Source: Acetobacteraceae bacterium
GTDB lineage: Bacteria > Pseudomonadota > Alphaproteobacteria > Acetobacterales > Acetobacteraceae
Length of the DNA: 5,578 nt
Reading direction: 5' to 3'
NCBI GenBank assembly: GCA_947462945.1
Contig: CANHTE010000129.1
Span: 1 to 5,578 of the forward strand
Part shown: positions 1 through 5,578 of the stretch, piece by piece
Position numbering within the stretch: the stretch's first letter is position 1
Layout: each line of letters begins with the position of its first letter
Program-made: the position numbers and the translations under genes
Notes under the pieces: model-generated
What the model saw: the letters and a program-made list of their open reading frames with translations, nothing else
The model's database searches: none
What the model was told of the DNA's origin: nothing

Positions 1-491
1 AGGAACAAGTCGCGCGGGAAAAGCTTGAGGCCGCAGCCAGTATCAGGCGTCGCGTCGCGCAACAGGGCGGAGCGAATCCCATTCGCCAGCCGTGACGAGC
101 GCCGCTTGACCCAGGAATCCTGCCGCTTGACCCTGTGGCCGGCCACCATGGCCCATCCGCCCGCCGCTTCGGCCCGCGCCAGCATGCCGGGAATATCGGC
201 CGGGTCGTTTTGGCCATCGCCATCCAGGGTTGCGATCCAGACGCCGTGTGCCGCCTTCACCCCCGTGATGATGGCGGCGGATTGCCCGCAACTGAACCGG
301 TGACGCAAAGACCGGACGGCCGGGAGGCTGGCCAGTTCCATGGGCGTCGTGTCCGTGGAACCATCATCGACATAAATGATTTCATGCGAAATCCCCGCAA
401 GCGCGGCCGTGATCTCAGCGACCAGGGGGGCGATGTTCGGGGCCTCGTTCCGCACGGGAATGACGACCGAAACCAGCGGTGCGGCGGACAT
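1..491 (-). CDS. Family 2 glycosyltransferase, dolichol/undecaprenyl-phosphate sugar transferase type (partial, C-terminus outside window)
   Basis: Reading the minus strand from the ATG at 491 gives 163 codons open to the window edge. The N-terminus shows the GT-A fold landmarks of GT2 enzymes: VSVVIPVRNE at residues 7-16, the nucleotide-binding VDDGSTD at 41-47, and the metal-binding D90-G91-D92 in LDGDGQNDP. Next come GHRVKRQDSWVKR (about 118-130) and DTGCGLKLFPRDLF (about 150-163), both typical of the DPM1/ArnC-like branch. Known members move a sugar from a nucleotide donor to a polyprenyl phosphate, or to a related lipid acceptor, at the cytoplasmic face of the membrane. The donor and acceptor cannot be read from this part. 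The start is well fixed: an in-frame TAA lies at 503-501, four codons upstream, with no other start between. The Shine-Dalgarno is weak (GGTAA about nine bases upstream). The gene is transcribed divergently from ctaA. Whether C-terminal membrane helices exist is not visible. Confidence 0.93.
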   Translation of the reverse strand, partial: MSAAPLVSVVIPVRNEAPNIAPLVAEITAALAGISHEIIYVDDGSTDTTPMELASLPAVRSLRHRFSCGQSAAIITGVKAAHGVWIATLDGDGQNDPADIPGMLARAEAAGGWAMVAGHRVKRQDSWVKRRSSRLANGIRSALLRDATPDTGCGLKLFPRDLF

Positions 492-597
492 GGACGGGCG
501 TTACCAGCGGCCGGCGGGCGCCACAAGACGGCCATGGGGCGATTCTTCCGATCAGGCATGGGCTACAACCCTGGGTAAGGGCTACTATGTTGCCGTC
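492..597. promoter_or_regulatory. Divergent intergenic region between the glycosyltransferase gene and ctaA
   Basis: These 106 bases separate two divergent start codons and so should carry promoters for both directions. I found no convincing -35/-10 pair on either strand. Visible structure is limited to a 7-bp direct repeat GGGCTAC (560-566 and 579-585, 19 bp apart) and a near-palindrome AACCCTGGGTAA (567-578) lying between the two copies. AAGGG at 577-581 is the best Shine-Dalgarno-like run for ctaA, but it sits 16 bases from the ATG, longer than usual. The plus-strand reading frame of ctaA is open through this region and beyond, so the region is called non-coding because of the ctaA family start and the divergent gene's well-bounded start. 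Confidence 0.45.
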
Positions 598-1680
598 ATG
601 CCGTTCGATGCACGCAGCGTTCCTGCCCTTTCCCCCGCCACACCGCGCGGAACCAGCGCCAATCCGCGCGCCGTGGCCTGGTGGCTGCTGAGTGTCGCGG
701 GGCTCATCTGGATCATGGTGGCGCTGGGCGGCGCCACGCGGCTGACCGGGTCGGGGCTTTCGATCATGGAATGGGCGCCGCTCGCGGGCACCCTGCCGCC
801 CTTGAGCCAGGCCGAATGGCAAAGACTCTACGATCTTTACCGGACCATTCCCCAATACCAGCTCCAGAATGCCGGCTTCGGCATGGAGGGTTTTCAGCGG
901 ATTTTCTGGCTTGAATGGGCGCATCGCTTCTGGGGCCGGCTGATCGGCCTCGCCTACCTGCTGCCCTTTATCTGGTTCTGGTGGCGGGGGGCCATTCCCC
1001 GGGGGCTCATGCCCCGGCTTGTGCTGCTCTTTGCGCTGGGCGGGATGCAGGGGGCCATCGGCTGGTTCATGGTGGCCTCGGGCTTCGATGCGGACCGCAC
1101 GGCGGTCTCTCCCTATCGCCTTGTCCTGCATCTCTCCATGGCCTTCATCCTGTTCGGCGTGATCCTCTGGACGGCCCTGGGCCTGCTGCGGCCGGCCCCA
1201 GCCGTCACGGATCAAGGCCTGCGCCGCCAGGTCATCGCCGCATTCTGGCTCGCCGCACTGACGATGCTGGCGGGCGGCTTCGTCGCCGGCATCCGGGCAG
1301 GATTTTCCTATAACAGCTTCCCCTTGATGGATGGGCAGGTCATTCCCGCCGGCTACCTGGACCTGGCGCCCTTCTGGCGCAACTGGACGGCCAATGTGGC
1401 CGCCGTGCAGTTCAACCACCGCCTTCTGGCCAGCCTGACGCTGCTGGCCGCGCTGGGCGCTGCCTTCGCGGCGAGGCGCCTGCCCGCTGGCTTCGCCCGC
1501 AAGGCGGTCTGGACCATGGCCGCTGCCATTCTGGCTCAATATGCGCTTGGCATCGTGACGCTGCTTCATGTGGTCCCGGTCTCGCTCGGCACGCTTCACC
1601 AGGCCCTGGCCGTCGGCGTCCTGGCGGCTGGGCTTTGCGCCTGGCACGCGCTGCGCCCGCAACCCGGGGGCAAGCCCTGA
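598..1680 (+). CDS. ctaA: Heme A synthase (COX15/CtaA family)
   Basis: This 360-residue integral membrane protein converts heme O to heme A by oxidising a methyl group to a formyl group, supplying aa3-type cytochrome oxidases. About eight membrane segments can be seen, near residues 27-45, 115-129, 140-160, 172-192, 211-231, 266-290, 303-323 and 331-349. Family motifs are present: GGATRLTGSGLS (44-55), EWAHRFWGR (106-114), NSFPLMDG (239-246), QFNHR (271-275) and GTLHQA (331-336). Histidines 109, 178, 274 and 334 match the four heme ligands of the family, and E106 sits three residues before H109 as in Bacillus CtaA. The only cysteine is C347, so the loop cysteine pairs of Bacillus CtaA are absent, as in alphaproteobacterial and mitochondrial forms. 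The start at 598 leaves a normal cytoplasmic tail of about 25 residues before the first helix. The frame is open further upstream to 376, but that would overlap the divergent gene. The next gene starts two bases after the TGA. Confidence 0.96.
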   Translation: MPFDARSVPALSPATPRGTSANPRAVAWWLLSVAGLIWIMVALGGATRLTGSGLSIMEWAPLAGTLPPLSQAEWQRLYDLYRTIPQYQLQNAGFGMEGFQRIFWLEWAHRFWGRLIGLAYLLPFIWFWWRGAIPRGLMPRLVLLFALGGMQGAIGWFMVASGFDADRTAVSPYRLVLHLSMAFILFGVILWTALGLLRPAPAVTDQGLRRQVIAAFWLAALTMLAGGFVAGIRAGFSYNSFPLMDGQVIPAGYLDLAPFWRNWTANVAAVQFNHRLLASLTLLAALGAAFAARRLPAGFARKAVWTMAAAILAQYALGIVTLLHVVPVSLGTLHQALAVGVLAAGLCAWHALRPQPGGKP

Positions 1681-1682
1681 CC

Positions 1683-4600
1683 ATGGACGCACCCAGCGAC
1701 GCCCACCCCCATGTTCTGGCCCATCCATCGGCCCATGTGCTGGCCGCCCTGCCGGTAGGCCTGATGGTTTTCTCAGGGGCGGGGGCGCTGGTCCTGGCCA
1801 ATGCCGAGATGCGTCGGCTCCTGTGCATGGACACGGCAGCGTTGCAGGAAGGCGCCGCCTGGCCGGATGTGCTGCGGCTGCTGGCGCTGAATGGCACGCT
1901 GGGCCCCGATGGCCCGCCCAGGCGCCTGCAGGAGATGCTCGATCTGGATCTCACGGCCCCGCATCATTGGCAGCTGCGTGATGCGCAAGGGCGTGGGCTG
2001 GCGTTGCGCCTGGTCCCCTTGCCCGAAGGTGGGCACGTGTTCACGCTCCAGGACATCAGTGAACAGCTCCAGGCCTGCGCCACGGCAGACGAGGAAAGGC
2101 AGGCCTTGGCCGTGATCCTGGCCCGGCTGGGCAGCGGCATCGCGCAATACGACCCCCAGCGCCGGCTGGCACGCAGCAACCCGGCCTATGCCCGGCTTCT
2201 CGGGCTTCCGCCCGACGCGCTTCAACCCGGCATGGCGGTTGGAGACATCATCGAACGGCAGAGCAGGGCCGGCGAATTCGATGCGAGCCACGCCGCCGAA
2301 GCGACAGCGGACCTGAGCACGCGCTCCCTCGCCACATCCTGGCGGCATGAGCGGATGCGGCGGGACGGCCAGACCCTGCGCTTTGACAACCAGCCCATGC
2401 CCGATGGCGGCTGGCTGGCCGAAATCACGGACATCACGGAAGCACGCTTCGCCGAGCAGAATCTGCGCCGACGTGTCTCCCTGCAGGACGCAGTGATGGA
2501 GGCGCTGCCGGTTGGCGTGGCCGTCTATGGTTCGGATCGCGTGCTGACGCAGGTGAACCCCGCCTATAATCGCATCATGGCGCATAGCCCGGTCCAGCCG
2601 GGGGAGCATCTGCGGGATATCCTGATGCGTCGTGCCCTCGCCGGGGAGTTCGGCCCCTGCGATCCCGAGGCCGAGGTCGCGCATCGGCTCGCACGCGTCA
2701 GCGTCGCCTATGGGTTCGAACAGCGCGCCGTGACGGGCGTGATCAGCAGCCATCGCAGCGTGCCGCTGCCCGATGGCGGCCACGCGATGGTGGTGGCGGA
2801 CGTCACCCAGTTGCAGGCAGCCCAGGCCGAGGCAAGGGACCGCGCCGAGGTGCTGAACCACATGCTGGAAAGCACGCGGCACGGCATGGCCCTGTTCAAT
2901 GCGGAGGGCGATGTGCTGGCAGCCAATCGGCTGGCTGCGCATTTCTGCGGCTTGCCGCCGGAATCCTTCGCCCGCGGCACCAATATCCGGGAATTGCGGG
3001 CCATGCAGGTGGCACTCGGCGTCCATGGCGACCGGGTGACCACGGATCATTTCCTGGCTGAGCGCATGAAGGAGCCGCTTCGTGGGCCGGATCGCTACCG
3101 CCGCACCAGCGCCGACGGGACGGTGGTGGAAATCATTACCGACAAGCTGCCCGAGGGCGGCTATGTGCGGTCCTTTACCGACGTGACGACGCAGGTCGCC
3201 GCGGAGGCCGAGGCGAATAATCGCGCCGCGACGCTCCAGGCCGTGCTGGACCACATGCGCCACGGCATCATCATGTATGACGCCGATGGATATGTCAGGA
3301 CGGGCAACGCCCTCGGCGAGCGGCTGGCCGGATTGCCCACCGGCCATCTGAAGCCGGGCCAGCATTTCGATGATTTGCGCGACGCTCAGGCCGCCCTTGG
3401 TGAACACGGCCTCGGCGAGGCGGCGACACGTTGGCAACGCAACCGCGTCCGCGAGCCGTGGAAGGGTGAGAGCACCTATTCCCGCAAAAGGCCGGATGGC
3501 ACCATTATCGAGGTGCGCACAGACCTCATTCCCGGTGGAGGTTGCGTTCGCTCCTTCACCGACGTCACCGCCCTGACGGAGGCGCAGGCCGCCGCCTCGT
3601 CCCGCGCCGCCATCGTGCAGGCGATGCTGGACAATATGCGCCACGGCATCGCGCTGTTCGATTCGCAATTGCGACTGCTGACCGCCAACCCACTCTGTGC
3701 TGAGTTGATGGGGCTGCAGGGCTGGCTGCGGCCTGGCGTCACCTATCTGGAAACGATCGAGGAGCAATTCGATCGCGGTGAATTCGGCCCACCCCCGGCG
3801 GGGGCAGAAAATTTGGCGCTGCTGCAGGCGAGGGACCTGACGGAACCAAAGACCCTCCGAAGGCGCAGACCCGATGGGGTGGAGCTGGAAGTCGCCGCCA
3901 GCCCCGTGCCCAATGGTGGCTTCGTCCTGACCCTGACCGACATCACTGCCCGCGTGGTGGCGGAGCGCGAAGCGGCGCGCCGGGCGGAGGTGCTCGGCGC
4001 CACACTGAATGCGGCGCGCCAGGGTATCATCCTGTTTGATGCCGCGAGCCGCGCCGTGGCCGCGAATGACATCGCCGGCCAATTAACCGCCCATGCCAAC
4101 GCGGCCTCATTGATTGGCCAGACGCATGCCGAGATCGTGGCCGCCCAGCACCGCCTCGAGGGGGCGAGCGAGGCCGAAATCCAGCAGAGGATGCAGGATG
4201 TGCGGGCGGTTGATCGGCGAAGGCCAAATCGGTATCAGCGCCAGCGGCGCGACGGCCGCGTGCTGGACATCAGCTCGGACCCCATGCCTGAGGGCGGCTA
4301 CGTCGTCTGCCTGTCGGATGTCACGGAGTTGGTCCGGGCGCGAGAACAGGCGCAGGCCCGCGCCTCACTTCTGTCCGCGACGCTGAATGCCGCGCGCCAA
4401 GGCATCACCCTGTTCGACCAGAACGGGCTTGTTTTTGCGACCAATGACATCGCGGCGCAATTCGCCGGGCTGGACAACGCATCGGCGCTGATCGGCCGGA
4501 ACCATAGAGAAATCATCCATGGCCAGCGTGAATATGAGGGCTCCTCGGCCGAGGAACGCGCCGCGCAGCAACGCCGCTTCGACGCGATGGACCGTCGCCT

Positions 4601-5578
4601 GCCGCATCGCTACCAGCGCCAACGCCCGGATGGCCGCGTCTTTGACGTCACCTCCGACCCGATGGCGGAGGGCGGCTACGTCGTCTGCACTTCGGATGTC
4701 ACGGATCTGGTCCGCGCTCGGGAACAGGCCCAGGCGCAGGCAGCCGCCCTTGCGGCAACGCTGGACGCCTCACGCCACGGCATCACCCTCTACGGGCCGG
4801 ATCGCCGCGTCATCGCCACCAATCGGATCAGCATGGCCATCGCCGGCTATGCGACGCCGGAGGAGATGGTGGGCCAGACCTATGATCAGGTGATGCACAA
4901 CCAGGCTCCGCTCGAACAGCTGGATGATCCGGCGGCCGAGCAGGCCTTCTTGCAACAGGCCCTGGCGCTCGATCGCAGCAGGCCGGTCCGTTATCAAAGG
5001 CGCCGCGCCACGGGCGAGGTGTTCGACGTCGCTTCCGACCCCACGCCCGAGGGCGGCTTCGTGGTATCCATCTCGGACGTGACGCCGCTCGTGGATGCGC
5101 AGGAGGAAGCGCAGCGCCGCGCCGGCATCCTGCAGGTCATGCTGGAAAACAGTCGGCAAGGCATGGTGCTGTATGACGCGCGGCATCGCCTCGTCGCGGC
5201 CAATGCCCTGGCGGGTGAGATGATGGGCGTGCCGGACCTGTTGGCCCAACCGGGCATTTCCCAGCGTGAGATCCTGGCGGCGCAGCGCGCGCGCGGCCTC
5301 TATGGGGGCGACGACGGCGGCGCAGCACAGGAAGCGGCCTTCCTGGCCCTGGATCGCAGCAGGCCGCATCGCATGCAGCGCGACCTGCCCGATGGCCGGC
5401 GCTATGACGTGGCCTCCGACCCCACGCCGGATGGCGGCTTCGTGATCTCGGTGGCGGATGTGACGCCGCTGGTGCGGGCCGAAGCCGCGGCGGAACAGCG
5501 CGCCGGCCTGCTGCGCACCATGCTGGAGAACAACACCTCCGGCGTGCTGCTCTACGACCATGAACGTCGGCTGCGCGG
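1683..5578 (+). CDS. Giant multi-PAS sensor protein, at least ten tandem PAS_7-like domains (partial, C-terminus outside window)
   Basis: The frame is uninterrupted for 1298 codons to the window edge. The ATG lies two bases after the ctaA stop, with GGGGG 12 bases upstream, so co-transcription and probably translational coupling are likely. No signal peptide or membrane helix precedes the first domain, which suggests a cytoplasmic protein. PAS units cover about residues 15-140, 141-266, 267-389, 390-516, 517-643, 644-769, 770-895, 896-1021, 1022-1148 and 1149-1275; an eleventh starts at 1276. A typical unit opens with an R-[HQ]-G-[IM]-x-L-[FY] strand, continues through an A-x-N segment, then a DG-x-x-x-[DE]-[VI] hairpin and P-x-G-G-[FY]-V, and closes with D-[IV]-[ST] plus an Ala/Glu/Arg-rich helix. 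The closing triad is present in all ten units. No LOV-type NCRFLQ motif was seen and no cofactor can be assigned. Related Rhodospirillales proteins often end in a histidine kinase with receiver; here no kinase, GGDEF or other output domain is reached, so the output is unknown. Confidence 0.93.
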   Translation, partial: MDAPSDAHPHVLAHPSAHVLAALPVGLMVFSGAGALVLANAEMRRLLCMDTAALQEGAAWPDVLRLLALNGTLGPDGPPRRLQEMLDLDLTAPHHWQLRDAQGRGLALRLVPLPEGGHVFTLQDISEQLQACATADEERQALAVILARLGSGIAQYDPQRRLARSNPAYARLLGLPPDALQPGMAVGDIIERQSRAGEFDASHAAEATADLSTRSLATSWRHERMRRDGQTLRFDNQPMPDGGWLAEITDITEARFAEQNLRRRVSLQDAVMEALPVGVAVYGSDRVLTQVNPAYNRIMAHSPVQPGEHLRDILMRRALAGEFGPCDPEAEVAHRLARVSVAYGFEQRAVTGVISSHRSVPLPDGGHAMVVADVTQLQAAQAEARDRAEVLNHMLESTRHGMALFNAEGDVLAANRLAAHFCGLPPESFARGTNIRELRAMQVALGVHGDRVTTDHFLAERMKEPLRGPDRYRRTSADGTVVEIITDKLPEGGYVRSFTDVTTQVAAEAEANNRAATLQAVLDHMRHGIIMYDADGYVRTGNALGERLAGLPTGHLKPGQHFDDLRDAQAALGEHGLGEAATRWQRNRVREPWKGESTYSRKRPDGTIIEVRTDLIPGGGCVRSFTDVTALTEAQAAASSRAAIVQAMLDNMRHGIALFDSQLRLLTANPLCAELMGLQGWLRPGVTYLETIEEQFDRGEFGPPPAGAENLALLQARDLTEPKTLRRRRPDGVELEVAASPVPNGGFVLTLTDITARVVAEREAARRAEVLGATLNAARQGIILFDAASRAVAANDIAGQLTAHANAASLIGQTHAEIVAAQHRLEGASEAEIQQRMQDVRAVDRRRPNRYQRQRRDGRVLDISSDPMPEGGYVVCLSDVTELVRAREQAQARASLLSATLNAARQGITLFDQNGLVFATNDIAAQFAGLDNASALIGRNHREIIHGQREYEGSSAEERAAQQRRFDAMDRRLPHRYQRQRPDGRVFDVTSDPMAEGGYVVCTSDVTDLVRAREQAQAQAAALAATLDASRHGITLYGPDRRVIATNRISMAIAGYATPEEMVGQTYDQVMHNQAPLEQLDDPAAEQAFLQQALALDRSRPVRYQRRRATGEVFDVASDPTPEGGFVVSISDVTPLVDAQEEAQRRAGILQVMLENSRQGMVLYDARHRLVAANALAGEMMGVPDLLAQPGISQREILAAQRARGLYGGDDGGAAQEAAFLALDRSRPHRMQRDLPDGRRYDVASDPTPDGGFVISVADVTPLVRAEAAAEQRAGLLRTMLENNTSGVLLYDHERRLR
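3990..4745 (+). repeat. Recently duplicated PAS pair (units 7 and 8)
   Basis: Units 7 (3990-4367) and 8 (4368-4745) are each exactly 126 codons and align without gaps. By hand I count about 75 identical residues of 126. DNA identity is conspicuous: 4290-4310 equals 4668-4688, and 4314-4327 equals 4692-4705, both offset by exactly 378 bp. The shared linker contains LVRAREQAQA, and both units open with ATLNAARQGI. Differences concentrate in the middle of the domain (about unit residues 16-75), where PAS domains form their ligand pocket. Tandem duplication within the gene is the simplest explanation, with conversion between copies as an alternative. Confidence 0.8.
4746..5507 (+). repeat. Second related PAS pair (units 9 and 10)
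   Basis: Units 9 (4746-5126) and 10 (5127-5507) are each 127 codons. They share the DNA run GATCGCAGCAGGCCG at 4971-4985 and 5352-5366, offset by exactly 381 bp. They also share the protein elements ALDRSRP, VASDPTP and SDVTPLV or ADVTPLV. A Pro follows the closing triad only in these two units (DVTP), which separates them from units 7 and 8. The similarity is weaker than for units 7 and 8, so this duplication is probably older. Confidence 0.65.

Larger units (their letters stand above)
2103..5507 (+). repeat. In-frame tandem repeat array, nine further complete PAS units (period about 369-381 bp)
   Basis: Units 2 to 10 of the multi-PAS gene begin at 2103, 2481, 2850, 3231, 3612, 3990, 4368, 4746 and 5127, and the next begins at 5508. 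Their lengths are 126, 123, 127, 127, 126, 126, 126, 127 and 127 codons. Unit 1 (about 1725-2102) belongs to the same series but is the most divergent, so it is left out of these bounds. Similarity is mostly at the protein level, which points to old duplications, and it rises to DNA level between units 7 and 8 and in parts of units 9 and 10. This is coding repeat structure under protein constraint, not intergenic satellite DNA. Confidence 0.9.

Noticed and set aside
25..578. Plus-strand open frames at 25-303 and 135-578
   Set aside because: They are shadows of the minus-strand glycosyltransferase, whose ordered GT2 motifs (VDDGSTD, DGD, DTGCG) leave no doubt about the coding strand.
376..597. 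Upstream extension of ctaA to an ATG at 376
   Set aside because: The extra 74 residues would overlap the divergent glycosyltransferase gene, whose start is well defined. They have no family similarity, and the 360-residue form already has the expected short tail before the first helix.
1681..1682. A terminator or separate promoter between ctaA and the PAS gene
   Set aside because: Only two bases lie between the two genes and no hairpin with a T-run was seen around the junction.
415..1728. Antisense open frame of 437 codons opposite ctaA
   Set aside because: It overlaps the whole of a well-supported heme A synthase, and its product is Gly/Arg/Gln/His-rich low-complexity sequence without domains.
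1773..4082. Antisense open frame of 769 codons opposite the PAS array
   Set aside because: It lies wholly inside a clearly coding gene. Its translation is a patchwork without recognisable domains and mirrors the repeat period of the sense strand. Long antisense frames are common in GC-rich genes with strong codon bias.
2103..5507. Periodic repeats as a possible CRISPR or non-coding satellite array
   Set aside because: The period is about 378 bp and always a multiple of three, units are diverged with conserved amino acids, and the reading frame is intact throughout.
4770..5561. Antisense open frame of 263 codons opposite PAS units 9 and 10
   Set aside because: It is the same kind of shadow as the 769-codon frame; the sense strand is continuous and repeat-structured here.
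1683..5578. LOV, FixL-type heme or other cofactor assignment for individual PAS units
   Set aside because: No NCRFLQ-like cysteine motif was seen and no histidine pattern convincingly matches a heme PAS. The conserved H in R-H-G is replaced by Q in several units and lies in the opening strand, so it is not evidence of heme binding.

Overview
The window looks like chromosomal DNA from a high-GC alphaproteobacterium. Acetobacteraceae or another Rhodospirillales member (Roseomonas-like) is my best guess. It rests on the GC-rich codon usage, the style of the heme A synthase, and a PAS type (PAS_7-like) that is common in that order. No RNA gene, mobile element, CRISPR array or prophage signal was seen. 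Coding density is near complete.

Layout: (1) Positions 1-491 on the minus strand hold the N-terminal 163 codons of a family 2 glycosyltransferase of the dolichol/undecaprenyl-phosphate sugar transferase type; its C-terminus lies outside the window. (2) Positions 492-597 are a 106-bp divergent intergenic region with a short direct repeat and a small palindrome. (3) Positions 598-1680 on the plus strand encode a complete 360-residue heme A synthase (CtaA/COX15), with the four expected heme-coordinating histidines. (4) From 1683 to the right edge, starting two bases after the ctaA stop, runs one uninterrupted reading frame of at least 1298 codons. It consists almost entirely of tandem PAS domains: ten complete units and the start of an eleventh. 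No catalytic output domain is reached.

The PAS array is the notable object. Each unit is about 123-127 residues and ends in a D-[IV]-[ST] triad after a G-G hairpin. At all ten junctions exactly 29 residues separate the D of that triad from the conserved G that opens the next unit. All length variation is inside the PAS cores, so the helical linker is fixed in length. Units 7 and 8 are recent duplicates (about 60 percent identical by hand count, with identical DNA runs offset by 378 bp). Units 9 and 10 form a second related pair.

How the genes may work together: CtaA makes heme A for aa3-type terminal oxidases in the cytoplasmic membrane. The PAS protein lies in the same apparent operon and has no signal peptide or membrane segment at its N-terminus, so it is probably a cytoplasmic sensor or scaffold. 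A functional link between respiration and the sensor is an inference from gene order only. The divergent glycosyltransferase is probably unrelated in function.
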